Part shown: positions 7,535 to 16,655 of the stretch, piece by piece
Position numbering within the stretch: position 1 is the stretch's first letter
Layout of the letters: the number at the start of each line of letters is the position of its first letter
Source: Acidimicrobiia bacterium
GTDB lineage: Bacteria > Actinomycetota > Acidimicrobiia > Spongiisociales > Spongiisociaceae
Assembly (NCBI GenBank): GCA_009841105.1
Contig: VXMM01000013.1
Coordinates: 1 to 63,719, forward strand
Length of the DNA stretch: 63,719 bases
Direction: 5' to 3'
Notes under the pieces: model-generated
The model's database searches: none
Seen by the model: the letters and a program-made list of their open reading frames with translations, nothing else
Told to the model about the DNA's origin: nothing
Translations under genes and position numbers: made by a program

Positions 7535-10075
7535 ATGGTTGACTTCACCCAACGTCTTGCACGGTTCTCTTCCAGAAAGTTCCATAGACTACGTGATGGG
7601 CAGCGCCTTGTGCTCGAAGAGTATTCATCCAACCATCGACAAACCCAGGATCTCGCCATTGAGATGGGAACAGGGGAGGGCAAGACGCTGATTGCCCTCC
7701 TGATTGCTGACTACGCGCTCGACACTCGCCGTTCCGTTGCGTATCTGACTGGTACGCGACAACTGGCCCAATATGTAAGGGAAGAGGCAATTGCCCTAGG
7801 TCTTGACTCTGTCCTTTTCTCAGCTGGTAACTATGGTGGCCAATCTCTGTCTGATTATCATGATGCCCAGACTGTCGGCATTATGAACTACTGGGTATAC
7901 TTCAATTCAAACCCTCGTCCACAACCCGCCGATCTACTCATCCTTGATGATGCTCATCTGGCTGAGCAACCTCTGGTAGGAATGTACAAGCTACGTATTC
8001 CGCGGACACTTGATGACTCAGCTGAGCTGTACACTTCCTTGTGTGACTTGGTCTTGGCTAACACAAATCGCTATCGGAGCCTACAAGCTATGAGGGATGG
8101 TACTGCCGAACTGGGTACGCCACCTGAGCTACTCGCCTTTAGTGATTGGGATGCTGTGGCTGCTCAAGCACAACGAACCATAAACTCATCGATGTGGACC
8201 AACACGAGCAATGCACGGTTCCCCTGGCGGCAGATACGCGACCGACTCCCTCGTTGTGCTGTTCTAGTGGGTCCTTCGGCTATAGAGATCGGTCCCTATC
8301 ATCCACCGACACAACTAAACCCTTGGTACAAGTCTGCTCGGCAACGCATCTATTTATCAGCAACACTTGGAACAATGGATGATCTTCAACGACGCATAGG
8401 TGGAATGCCTATATCACGACTGATGACTCCCGCACAATTCTCTGGTACATCCACCGGTGCACGAAGGCTTGTATTAAACCCAACGGAGTTGCCATTCTTT
8501 GATCCCTCTATTCTTGAATGGGCACTGGCACAGGTTCCTCTGGCTGGAGGAAAAGCTGCGTGGTTGTGCTCAAGCAATGCAGAAGCAAATTTGATCGAAC
8601 AGATTCTAAGGGACTCCGCGCAGAGCGTTTTTCGACTACAAGCTGGCGATGATGACATGATCAATGTGTGGAGGCACGCTCCGCTAGGGCACTTAGTAAC
8701 AGCAGGTCGTTACGACGGGCTCGACTTGGCAGGTGACATATGTAGGCTGGTGATCATTCCGACCGTCCCCAGGGCGAGCACCGAATTCGAGAGGTTCGTT
8801 GTCGCCTACCTCGGCGATGCGGGTTTCATGCGGCATCGGATTGGTCAGCGCATCACACAAGCCATCGGGCGCGCCAATCGCGCACCAGATGATCGAGCCT
8901 TGTATCTGGGGCTTGACCCCAGTTTTGCACAAGTACTCGCGGATCCTTCTGTTCGTCGTCTTGTAACAGCTGAAGCCGAAAGCACCGTCCAGGAAGCACT
9001 CGCCCTACACGAATTCGGGTTGGAACAGGCTGTTCAGGCCTGCACGGCCTTTTGGCAAGGCAAGCCAGATAGCGCGACGACGAGAAAACACCTACGGAAG
9101 CGGCGCCCGGGGCGAACGGTTACGATCAGCAGCAACTCCCAGAGCGCAGATAACGAGGTTAGGGCGTCGACCGAACTCTGGCTAGGCTCGGCCAAGGCCG
9201 CGTCTGCTGCGCGTACCGCAAGCGAGACACTCACCAAGGCGGGCGAAAGTGAGCATGGGGCCTTCTGGCGATATGTTGAAGCTCATTCTCACTACCTAAA
9301 GAGTGATGTACCGGGAGTAAGGTCGGCACGCAAGGCTCTAAATGAGGCAATCGATGACGGTCCAAGAACGGTTTGGTTTCGACGGCTCGAAGGGATTGCC
9401 GCCAGTCTCGCGGGACGGGTCTCCGTGGCCAATCACCTCGATGATCTGTTCTTAAGTTGGGACGAATGGATCCGCGAGAGTGGAAGGCGTACATATCTCC
9501 AACTAGAAGCCACCAGAAACAACCTGGAAGGCACCCACAATGAACGGTGTGAAGGACTCAAGAATATGGCGCGCCTTCTCGGAGTTACAGGTGACAGACC
9601 ACATCGAACCGAACAGAGTGCTCCGGATTGTATCTGGAAGTGGATTTCGCCTCGCGGTGGGGAACGTAGGGTTTGGGAAGTTAAGACCGGAGGACCTCCG
9701 AAAGTACCGCGAGCAGACATCAACCAACTTCTCGGCCAGATTGAGGTTGAGAGGATGCGTTCCACGAATGCACGAATACTAGGATGTTTAATGACACAGG
9801 CTTTAGAGATTGAGGATGATGCAGCTAGAGCCGCGCGCGATAAGATCGCTATAATCCATGAGAGTGCAGTACTAAAGCTCTTTGACATTATCTACAAACA
9901 ATTCACGGCTTACGTGGATTCGTGGGATGGTAGTGATGCTCAAGCTCGGGGCAGAGCCCGTCTCAAGGTCGAGGCCTTCTTGCCTCATCATGCCTCGTGG
10001 ACGAGTCTACTAGTTCCTTCATCTGGAAATGTGCTGCTAGCTGACGATGTCGAGGCTTTGTTTCCACCAGCCTAG
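7535..10075 (+). CDS. SF2 helicase with probable C-terminal PD-(D/E)XK nuclease, putative defence protein
   Basis: The 846-aa protein has Walker A GTGEGKT at residues 45-51, a DDAH box at 138-141, IYLSATLG as motif III, and motif VI QAIGRANR, an XPD/DinG-like helicase set. Near residue 700 a segment reading RRVWEVKTGGPP then INQLLGQIEVER has the E-x-K and following helix expected of a PD-(D/E)XK nuclease core, so the protein probably unwinds and cuts DNA. That nuclease call is an inference. Codon use and base composition are clearly less GC-rich than its neighbours, consistent with transfer. It stands alone, without a recognisable partner gene, between hsdR and a toxin-antitoxin pair. Confidence 0.7.
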   Translation: MVDFTQRLARFSSRKFHRLRDGQRLVLEEYSSNHRQTQDLAIEMGTGEGKTLIALLIADYALDTRRSVAYLTGTRQLAQYVREEAIALGLDSVLFSAGNYGGQSLSDYHDAQTVGIMNYWVYFNSNPRPQPADLLILDDAHLAEQPLVGMYKLRIPRTLDDSAELYTSLCDLVLANTNRYRSLQAMRDGTAELGTPPELLAFSDWDAVAAQAQRTINSSMWTNTSNARFPWRQIRDRLPRCAVLVGPSAIEIGPYHPPTQLNPWYKSARQRIYLSATLGTMDDLQRRIGGMPISRLMTPAQFSGTSTGARRLVLNPTELPFFDPSILEWALAQVPLAGGKAAWLCSSNAEANLIEQILRDSAQSVFRLQAGDDDMINVWRHAPLGHLVTAGRYDGLDLAGDICRLVIIPTVPRASTEFERFVVAYLGDAGFMRHRIGQRITQAIGRANRAPDDRALYLGLDPSFAQVLADPSVRRLVTAEAESTVQEALALHEFGLEQAVQACTAFWQGKPDSATTRKHLRKRRPGRTVTISSNSQSADNEVRASTELWLGSAKAASAARTASETLTKAGESEHGAFWRYVEAHSHYLKSDVPGVRSARKALNEAIDDGPRTVWFRRLEGIAASLAGRVSVANHLDDLFLSWDEWIRESGRRTYLQLEATRNNLEGTHNERCEGLKNMARLLGVTGDRPHRTEQSAPDCIWKWISPRGGERRVWEVKTGGPPKVPRADINQLLGQIEVERMRSTNARILGCLMTQALEIEDDAARAARDKIAIIHESAVLKLFDIIYKQFTAYVDSWDGSDAQARGRARLKVEAFLPHHASWTSLLVPSSGNVLLADDVEALFPPA

Positions 10076-10313
10076 ATCTGAGTTCTTTGACCGTCGCCGC
10101 TCAGGAGCGGATCTTGTCGGCACGTATTGCTCTGGTAACGGCTCCCAGAAGTAACCCTCGGAAGATACTAGTAATCGCTTTGGTGATGCCGTTGAGTGCG
10201 ATCGTGAGGGCCTCAGATTCGTTGAGGATCTCTAGAATGAGCGTCTCAGCACACGTCTTGGAAGCGCCGGTGCGACGGCAGACCGATGTCCATTCTCGCT
10301 TCCTAGAAGAGGG

Positions 10314-10736
10314 TCACCGACGAAGGTTGTGGCGACGGACGTCGACGCGGTGCAGCTCGCCAGGCCAGGCGAGAATCTCTCGGTCAGTTGTCATCAGAGT
10401 GTGACCGCCGAGCAAGGCCGTCGCCACGATGAACCGGTCTGCGGGATCTCTGTGGAAGCCCTCGCGTTCCAACGCGACGGCGCGTACTGCCTCAGTGCCA
10501 TGAAGCGGCAACTCCCGCAGCCCGTCGGCGATCCTGTCGGAACGCCACTGGGCCGGGTCACAACCCAGTACGAGGCTATTCCTCTCCGCCAGGATCGCTA
10601 TCTCCCAGAATGTCACGGCCGAAACGGCCACCGAGCCCACCGACCATCCATCGGTGATCATGTCGCGAGCTTGGGAACTGAGCCGTGGGTTGTCCTGCAA
10701 GGCCCACAGCAGGGCGTTCGTGTCCAGCAGCAGCAT
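10314..10736 (-). CDS. vapC: PIN-domain toxin, VapC-like
   Basis: From the ATG at 10736 the protein is 140 aa and begins MLLLDTNALLWAL, the N-terminal Asp motif of PIN ribonucleases. The other acidic residues follow in order: the Glu in FWEIAIL, the Asp in HRDPADRFIVATA, and a final Asp in LMTTDREIL. Together they make up the metal site. The start overlaps the antitoxin stop (TGATG). The open frame extends 19 codons further upstream, but only into the antitoxin gene. The expected role is toxic RNA cleavage held in check by the adjacent Phd-type antitoxin. Confidence 0.87.
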   Translation of the reverse strand: MLLLDTNALLWALQDNPRLSSQARDMITDGWSVGSVAVSAVTFWEIAILAERNSLVLGCDPAQWRSDRIADGLRELPLHGTEAVRAVALEREGFHRDPADRFIVATALLGGHTLMTTDREILAWPGELHRVDVRRHNLRR

Positions 10737-11026
10737 CAGAGGGAGAGAGCGCCGTCGGGACCCTGCTCTACCTTGGCCTCCCAGTCGGTCCACTCGTCCG
10801 CAGTCGAAGGAACGAGATCATCATCGTCGAGGATGATGAGGGAACCCTTGCAAGAGCCGAGGAGTGGAGGCCGGCTGACCTGGGCGGTGACCGGTACCAG
10901 CTTCGCCACGGGATGACCGTGTTTGGTGATGGTCACCTCGGCGCCGGTTTCCTTAACCTGGTCCATGATCTGGAGGCACCGCGCCTTGAACTCCGCGGCG
11001 CCGACAGGCGCGTGCAAGGGGTTCAT
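10736..11026 (-). CDS. Phd/YefM-family antitoxin
   Basis: The 96-aa product begins MNPLHAPVGAAEFKARCLQI and contains ITKHGHPVAKLVPV at about residues 33-46, the conserved Phd/YefM N-terminal DNA-binding fold. The C-terminal half is acidic (ILDDDD) and would wrap the PIN toxin. An AGGA sequence six bases upstream supports the ATG at 11026 over the longer frame. The gene overlaps the downstream toxin start by one base. Confidence 0.85.
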   Translation of the reverse strand: MNPLHAPVGAAEFKARCLQIMDQVKETGAEVTITKHGHPVAKLVPVTAQVSRPPLLGSCKGSLIILDDDDLVPSTADEWTDWEAKVEQGPDGALSL

Positions 11027-11185
11027 CGGTTCCTGTCCCCGGTCTGGCCGGATGTTGGACGTTGAGACACTCACTCCCTGGGTTTGTCCTGACTGGTCAC
11101 AGTCTAGTCATATCTGGACCATGTTCGGCACATGCATGTGCTGCATGGGGCCGTCGGCCTGCCTACGCCCGCTCCACTTGTAACC

Positions 11186-11223
11186 TGGCAGTTCCACAGA
11201 GTCAACGGCCAAGACCTAGCCCG
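11186..11223 (+). repeat. Remnant copy of an hsdR 3' fragment
   Basis: It matches 6930-6967 at 36 of 38 positions and keeps the same reading frame (TWQFHRVNGQDLAR against DWHFHKVNGQDLAR). There is no gene around it. The similarity ends close to the 3' end of the following permease gene. It looks like a scar of duplication, or of insertion of the 7.1-11.1 kb segment. Confidence 0.75.
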
Positions 11224-12430
11224 AGCGGTGAACTCGGCGATTAAGGGCCTTTTGAGCTCCGGCGACCTTTTCGATGTCTGTTTCGCCGGGGGCTTGTTGG
11301 GGCATCCAGTTGACGAGCTTCTTGAATCCCTCGTTGAGCAGGAAGAAGGTCGTAAGAGAGTAGAAAGCGACGATGAACGCGACTATCAATAGGCGGGCGG
11401 TGTTGGTTTGCTGTACCGCTGCGTCGGCCAGGTAGCCCAGGCCGGAGGAGTAACCGAGGAACTCGGCGGCGATCGCCAGTGACCAACCCCCTCCCATGGC
11501 GAGCAGCAAGGCGGAGCGCATTTCCGGGATCGACGCCGGCACTATCACTCTGTAGTAGGTCTGCCGCCGGGAGGCGCCCAGGGTGCGGGCCCTTTCGATG
11601 TACAGGTCGGGCACGTTGGCCACCGCATTCATGGTGGCCACCACGAGCACCGTCCACGCTCCGAAGGCAATGTAGAGGGTGATGCCGGAGAAGGTGTTGC
11701 CCGCGACGAACTGCAGCCACGGAGCCGCCACCAGGAGGGGGATCATCCTCAGGAAGTTCATGGGCGCCCACGCGGTCCGGCCCACCGCCGGCCAGTAGGG
11801 AAGGGCTAGTCCGGTCAGGACACCGAGCGTGATGCCGCCCACCAGGCCACACAGCAGCCTGAAGAGGGTAACAGCGGAGTGATAGGCGATTGCGAGGAAC
11901 ACGGCCAGCCAGGTTGGCTCCCCACCATGAGTGGGAAAAGGCGCCAGCGCTTCGAAATTGAAGGTCGCTAACCCGAAATTCAACTCGCGGATGGCCCAGT
12001 ATCTGGACATTCCGAACAAGGTCTCGCCGAACACGTAGTCCCAACCCGGAACCAGGGGCTGCTCAAGGGTTCCCGCAGGCACGATGTAGGACGCCACCTG
12101 CCACGCCACCAGTAGCACCGCCCACGAGACGAAGAAGAACGGGCTACGGCGCATACCGGCCCAGAGCGTCCGCGGCGCGGCCGCTATCCCCCGTCCCGCC
12201 CTGACCAGGCAGTCCTTGACCCGGGTCGGGCGGAGCACCACCGGCCAGGCCCACAACAGCACCAACCAGGAGACGATCAAGGACCACGTGACCTCGATCA
12301 CACCCTCACGATACGTCCAGGTAACGAAGGGCAGGCTCTCAGGCAGCCGAAGGAGCAGCCTCGTGGCCAGGACGGCCCAGATCAACCATCCAATCCAGTA
12401 GAGGCTTCGGAAGGGGGCAGGCTGGTTCAA
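11216..12430 (-). CDS. ABC transporter permease, SsuC/TauC type (module A, second gene)
   Basis: The 404-aa integral membrane protein has the binding-protein-dependent transport domain in its C-terminal half. The ATPase-coupling loop reads RARTLGASRRQTYYRVIVPASIPEM, the EAA motif. Two or three additional membrane spans precede the domain, making it longer than a usual SsuC (about 260 aa). The start is a TTG with GGGGAGGAG upstream. It lies 25 bp after the other permease of the pair. No binding protein or ATPase is adjacent, so it may use the ATPase at 32199. The substrate is unknown; related systems carry sulfonates, nitrate or pyrimidine-like compounds. Confidence 0.85.
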   Translation of the reverse strand: MNQPAPFRSLYWIGWLIWAVLATRLLLRLPESLPFVTWTYREGVIEVTWSLIVSWLVLLWAWPVVLRPTRVKDCLVRAGRGIAAAPRTLWAGMRRSPFFFVSWAVLLVAWQVASYIVPAGTLEQPLVPGWDYVFGETLFGMSRYWAIRELNFGLATFNFEALAPFPTHGGEPTWLAVFLAIAYHSAVTLFRLLCGLVGGITLGVLTGLALPYWPAVGRTAWAPMNFLRMIPLLVAAPWLQFVAGNTFSGITLYIAFGAWTVLVVATMNAVANVPDLYIERARTLGASRRQTYYRVIVPASIPEMRSALLLAMGGGWSLAIAAEFLGYSSGLGYLADAAVQQTNTARLLIVAFIVAFYSLTTFFLLNEGFKKLVNWMPQQAPGETDIEKVAGAQKALNRRVHRSG

Positions 12431-12455
12431 ACCGTCGTCACTCCTCCCCGCGTCC

Positions 12456-13406
12456 CTACAGGCCCAGCCGGCGACCGGCCTCGGACCATCCGGTGAATGA
12501 ACGTATTACCAGTACCAGGATCCCGTCGACCACCACAGCCAGAACGCCGAAGAACAGGATTAGGGAGATCATCCCGGTCGGCCCCTCCGAAAGGCCCGCC
12601 GCGTGGCTCCACATGCGGATCAGGAATCCTCCTCCCATCTGCGATCCCATCACCTCCACCAGCGTCCCCAAACCCCAAGCCAGTCCCATAGTGATCCGGA
12701 GACCTCCCGCGATCTCCGGGATCGTTCCCCGCAGATAGACCCATCGGAACATGGTGCGGCGGTCCCCTCCTCTGGTGAGGGCTGATTCAATGATCTCCAC
12801 CGGTATGTTCTGCGCCGCCCGGCGGCTGAAGAAGTACATGAGCAGGGTGGTATGGAAGGAAACAACCCCGATGGTGGCCAGCAACGGATGGCCGATCCCG
12901 AACCAGATCACGAAGAACGGCGCAATCATGAAAATCGGGAGAGTCCCGAAGAAGCCGGCTACCGGTGTGACCAGATCGGCAATCCGCGGTGAGAGCAGAC
13001 TGCCCAGCCCAACCCCCAAGCCGATCACCGTCCCCAGCGCAACCGCCGCCAGGATGTTGCGGATGGTCCACAACAGATGGAGCGTGTACCCGAAGCAGTA
13101 GTCGGGGAGAGCGGACATCCTGCCCCTTCTGAACTCCACGTCCTGCGCCAGGTCCGGACAGGCGTGGATGAACCGCCCCATCATCGGCTCGCTGAACAGC
13201 AGGTTCTCTCCGAAATGGGCGACGGTGGCGATCGGCGTCGGGAAGAGAACAAAAAGGGACGAGAAGGGCGGGGCTAACAACTGCCAGAACAGCAGGAAGA
13301 GCACTATCCCCGAAACCAGGTAGACGACGTAGGAGACCTGGCGGCGCCGCCTGTCTCGGCGTGCCGCCGCTCTTACCTCGAGAACGTCGGTGCTAGTCGT
13401 GGTCAC
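12456..13406 (-). CDS. ABC transporter permease, SsuC/TauC type (module A, first gene)
   Basis: An integral membrane permease with an N-terminal hydrophobic anchor (YVVYLVSGIVLFLLFWQLL), a periplasmic insert containing three cysteines, and the transport domain with the coupling segment ESALTRGGDRRTMFRWVYLRGTIPEI. A GTG at 13406 with AAGAGGT upstream is preferred; a TTG at 13490 gives a longer frame. It forms a two-gene unit with the permease at 11216-12430 and probably builds a heterodimeric channel with it. Confidence 0.8.
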   Translation of the reverse strand: MTTTSTDVLEVRAAARRDRRRRQVSYVVYLVSGIVLFLLFWQLLAPPFSSLFVLFPTPIATVAHFGENLLFSEPMMGRFIHACPDLAQDVEFRRGRMSALPDYCFGYTLHLLWTIRNILAAVALGTVIGLGVGLGSLLSPRIADLVTPVAGFFGTLPIFMIAPFFVIWFGIGHPLLATIGVVSFHTTLLMYFFSRRAAQNIPVEIIESALTRGGDRRTMFRWVYLRGTIPEIAGGLRITMGLAWGLGTLVEVMGSQMGGGFLIRMWSHAAGLSEGPTGMISLILFFGVLAVVVDGILVLVIRSFTGWSEAGRRLGL

Positions 13407-13553
13407 GGTACCTCTTGTAGACCTCGTGGCTTTGGGATCCTCCCGCACGACGATGCCCGCGCGGCGCCCCTCTGTTTGCTTGGTAGGCAAACGCTACCGG
13501 AAACCTATCCGACAGGGGTGGGTCTCCAGATTGTCGGCAACTGAATGACCCCG

Positions 13554-14234
13554 TTACCGGGTGGTCCAGATAGCGGCATCGACCGCCACGGGGGCGCCGT
13601 TCTCCTGGAGTAGGAGGGGGTTGACGTCGATCGCGTCGATGCTGTCGTTCTCAAGGCCGATGCGGCCTAGGGATATCAGGACTCTTGACAGGGCGGAGCG
13701 GTCTGCGGGGGCGGTGCCGCGGACGGGGCCGAGGATTGCCGAGCCTCGGATGCTGTCCATCATCGCCAGTGCGTCGCGTTCCTCTAACGGGGCTATCCGG
13801 AAGCAGGCGTCGTCCAGGACCTCGGTGAAGATGCCGCCCAGGCCGAACATCACACAGGGGCCGAACTGGGGGTCCCGGATCATGCCGGCCACCAACTCAC
13901 GGGTTCCTTTGATCTGGGGCTGCACCAGGATGCCGTCCAGCGCTCCGGCTGCGGCGGCCTCGATGGCTGTGAACGCGGATGCGACTTCGGCGCTGGTGGT
14001 GAGGTTCAGCTTGACTGCGCCGGCCTCGGACTTGTGCGTCAGGTCGGCGCTGCATCCCTTCAGCACCACGGGGTGTCCGGTGCTGGCGGCCGCTTCCACG
14101 GCCTCTTGCCGGGTGGTGGCGAGAGTGGTAGCCACCACGGGGATGACGTAGCTCTCGAGGATCTTCCCGCTCTCGAACTCCGACAGCGATCGCAGCTCGC
14201 CGTCTCGGCTCGACAGGCCGGCTTTGGGCTGCAT
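13554..14234 (-). CDS. Acyl-CoA synthetase (NDP-forming), beta/ATP-grasp subunit
   Basis: From the ATG at 14234 the product is 226 aa. It is an ATP-grasp_5 domain with the lysine strand GHPVVLKGCSADLTHKSEAGAV, the segment GILVQPQIKGTRELVAGM, the metal-binding region PCVMFGLGGIFTEVLDD, and the closing DVNPLLL. It would take the phosphoryl group from the alpha-subunit histidine to make ATP, or run the reverse reaction forming an acyl-CoA. The frame is open further upstream, but only across the alpha gene. Its ATG overlaps the alpha stop (ATGA). Confidence 0.88.
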   Translation of the reverse strand: MQPKAGLSSRDGELRSLSEFESGKILESYVIPVVATTLATTRQEAVEAAASTGHPVVLKGCSADLTHKSEAGAVKLNLTTSAEVASAFTAIEAAAAGALDGILVQPQIKGTRELVAGMIRDPQFGPCVMFGLGGIFTEVLDDACFRIAPLEERDALAMMDSIRGSAILGPVRGTAPADRSALSRVLISLGRIGLENDSIDAIDVNPLLLQENGAPVAVDAAIWTTR

Positions 14235-15670
14235 CACGTTGCCTTCGCCGAGGCCAGGAAGCCCGAGTAATCGGCCAGCCGGGCCAGGGTTCGTGCGGTG
14301 GAGTCGATGTCCGGGAAGAGGGGGATGCCTCCGTCGACCAGTATTTCCCGCATCTGCTGGATGACCTTGCGGTACTGGGGCCCCGAGCGGTAGGACCGCC
14401 ACGTCGCGACCAGGGGCTTGCCGTTCATGTGCGCGGCTCCCGACTCGGCGAGGAAGGAGGCCAGCGCGGCTATGCGGTCGGGCGCCACGTCGTACATCCA
14501 GTCGACGTGGAAGTACACGACCACCATGTCGAGGTAATCCTGGGAACTGAGCACCTCCAGTACGGGCGGCATCTGGGCGGGATCGGTCATGACATCGTGG
14601 GCGTCGACCGGATTCGTGATGATGTTGCCGGCCGCGGGAATGGTCTCGCGGAGTCCGGCCCGGGCATCGGCGGAGAGCGGCGGAACGTCGAGGCCGGCTC
14701 GGCTGCATGAATCGGCCGCCACCACGCTGCTGCCGCCTCCGGTCCCGATGATGGCGACCCTGTTGCCGGCCGGGCGTGGGAGGCGTCTCAGGGCGTCGAT
14801 CGTGTGAGCCATGTCCTGGACCGAGTCGACCCGGATCGCACCGGTCTGGGCGAAGAACCCCTGCCAGATGCGGTCATCGCCCGCCAGGGAGCCCGTGTGG
14901 GAGGCGGCCGTCCGGCGGGCGGCCCGGCTGGCGCCCGGCTTCACCATGACAACCGGCTTGTCCGGGGTCGTCCGTCTGACGGCATCGAAGAGCCGGCGGC
15001 CATCGGCGACCCCTTCGAGGTACACGCCGATCGTGTCCGTCTCTGGATCCTCCGAGAGGTACTCCACCAGATCCGAGGCATCGACCGTCAGGCCCGTCCC
15101 GTAGTTGACCACGGTGCTGAACGACAGCCCGATCTGGGATCCGTAGCCGAGGATCCCGTCGGCGAAGCCCCCGCTCTGCGTGAGGATCCCGACCGATCCG
15201 ACCGCCTCGGGCGCCCCCGCCCATGTAACCAAGCGGAGCCTCGGCGAGAAGACACCCATGCTGTTGGGACCGATCACCCGCAGCCCGCCCTCGACCGCGA
15301 TCTTGGTGATCTCCTCCTGCAGTGCTTTGCCCTGGTCCTCACCCGTCTCGCCGAATCCGGCCGAGAAGATGTGGACGTTGCGATTCCCGGTGGCGACGCA
15401 GTCGCGGAGGATCCAGGGGACGATCGGGGCCGAGAGACCGATGATCACCAGATCCACCGGCTCCGGGAGGTCCGGTAGGCCGGCGTAGGCCTTATGGCCA
15501 CGGATTACGTCGGCCTTCGGGTTGATCGGGTAGAGGCGGCCCCGGTAGCCGAACTCGACCAGCTGGCCGAACATGTCCACCCAGCTCGCGCCGGGCTTGT
15601 CGCGGGAGGCGCCGACCACCGCTATCGACTCGGGTTTGAGCATCGCGTCGAGCCCGCGTGAGCGTTGCAC
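14234..15670 (-). CDS. Acyl-CoA synthetase (NDP-forming), alpha subunit
   Basis: The 478-aa protein has an N-terminal CoA-binding Rossmann domain (SIAVVGASRDKPGASW), a succinyl-CoA-synthetase-like flavodoxin domain (VIGPNSMGV, then GILTQSGGFAD) and the phosphohistidine loop RTAASHTGSLAG near residue 270. Together with the small beta subunit this is an ADP-forming acetate- or acyl-CoA ligase split into two chains. It starts with GTG at 15670. The acyl substrate is not known. The neighbouring dioxygenase and CoA-ester enzymes suggest use in side-chain catabolism. Confidence 0.88.
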   Translation of the reverse strand: MQRSRGLDAMLKPESIAVVGASRDKPGASWVDMFGQLVEFGYRGRLYPINPKADVIRGHKAYAGLPDLPEPVDLVIIGLSAPIVPWILRDCVATGNRNVHIFSAGFGETGEDQGKALQEEITKIAVEGGLRVIGPNSMGVFSPRLRLVTWAGAPEAVGSVGILTQSGGFADGILGYGSQIGLSFSTVVNYGTGLTVDASDLVEYLSEDPETDTIGVYLEGVADGRRLFDAVRRTTPDKPVVMVKPGASRAARRTAASHTGSLAGDDRIWQGFFAQTGAIRVDSVQDMAHTIDALRRLPRPAGNRVAIIGTGGGSSVVAADSCSRAGLDVPPLSADARAGLRETIPAAGNIITNPVDAHDVMTDPAQMPPVLEVLSSQDYLDMVVVYFHVDWMYDVAPDRIAALASFLAESGAAHMNGKPLVATWRSYRSGPQYRKVIQQMREILVDGGIPLFPDIDSTARTLARLADYSGFLASAKAT

Positions 15671-15762
15671 CTATCTATCCCCTACTGGATCGAGTGCCGG
15701 CGGGAACATGCCCACGGCCACCGGCATGGCGGGCGTTCGCACCACCCCGGCCTCGAGCCGTC

Positions 15763-16635
15763 CTACTCGGAGAATGCGGAGGACGACAGGCTCTCCTGGA
15801 GGGCGTAGATCGAACCCGGCCACGGCCGGGACGGATGGGGCAGCCGCACCGGAACGTCAGCTATCCGCGGCTCCACCACCGGGTCTCCCCGCAACAGGCA
15901 CGCGTTGTACTCGTCCCAGGTACTCCAGGTGTCCCAGTCGCCGAGGCCGAACAGCGGCCAGGCGTCCGCGGCCGCCAGCTCGAGGAACAGCACGCGCCGG
16001 GGCAGGTCGGAGGTGTTGGGCGGCGACCCGTGCAGCATCCGGATGTGATGGATGGATATCCCGCCGGCCGGGACCTCGACCGGCACCGCGTCCGCCGGGT
16101 CGAAATGCTCACGGCCCACCGCGCCGACAAAGTAGCCGTCCTCGTGGTGGTCGTAGACGGGCTGGTGGTGGGAACCCGGGATCACGAGCAGGGCGCCGTT
16201 CTCCGTGGTCGTATCGTCGATGGCGATGCCCACGGCCAGGAGGTCGTCATTGGTGTGGGGCATGAAACCCCAGTCCTGGTGCCACTCCACGACGCTGCCG
16301 AACTCGGCGGACTTCATGTTCAGCTTCTCGCCCGTGAACCGGATGGACGGGCCGATCAGCTGCGCGACCATGTCGAGGATGGCGTCGTGATGCAGCATCG
16401 ACATGTACAGGTCGTGGTGCAGCGAGGGGCGTTTGATCCGGCGCACCCGGACATCATCGGCGGTGTGGCCGGGCTCCAGGTCGAACCTCTCATCGCTCTC
16501 GGTCATGAACCGGGTGCTCTCGACCAACTCGTCGGTCACCCGTTGCAACTCGCTGACCTCCGCGGGCGACAGGACATCGCTCACCGCGACGTAACCGTTC
16601 TCGTTGTAGAAGTCGATCTCCGCCCGGGACAGCAT
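15763..16635 (-). CDS. Phytanoyl-CoA dioxygenase (PhyH) family protein
   Basis: The 290-aa protein has the Fe(II)/2-oxoglutarate dioxygenase facial triad: the HxD pair in VVEWHQDWGF near residue 117, and a distal His in HHIRMLHGSPPN. LPRRVLFLEL carries the arginine likely to hold 2-oxoglutarate. The N-terminal YNENGYVAV is also typical. It would hydroxylate a small molecule or acyl-CoA. It sits 18 bp from the amidohydrolase paralogue at 16656, which lies upstream on the same strand, so the two are probably co-transcribed. Confidence 0.88.
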   Translation of the reverse strand: MLSRAEIDFYNENGYVAVSDVLSPAEVSELQRVTDELVESTRFMTESDERFDLEPGHTADDVRVRRIKRPSLHHDLYMSMLHHDAILDMVAQLIGPSIRFTGEKLNMKSAEFGSVVEWHQDWGFMPHTNDDLLAVGIAIDDTTTENGALLVIPGSHHQPVYDHHEDGYFVGAVGREHFDPADAVPVEVPAGGISIHHIRMLHGSPPNTSDLPRRVLFLELAAADAWPLFGLGDWDTWSTWDEYNACLLRGDPVVEPRIADVPVRLPHPSRPWPGSIYALQESLSSSAFSE

Positions 16636-16655
16636 GCTCCGCCTACCTAAGTGCG

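Noticed and set aside
10087-10404. 105-codon plus-strand frame after the helicase gene
   Set aside because: It has no recognisable domain and overlaps the PIN-domain toxin on the other strand.
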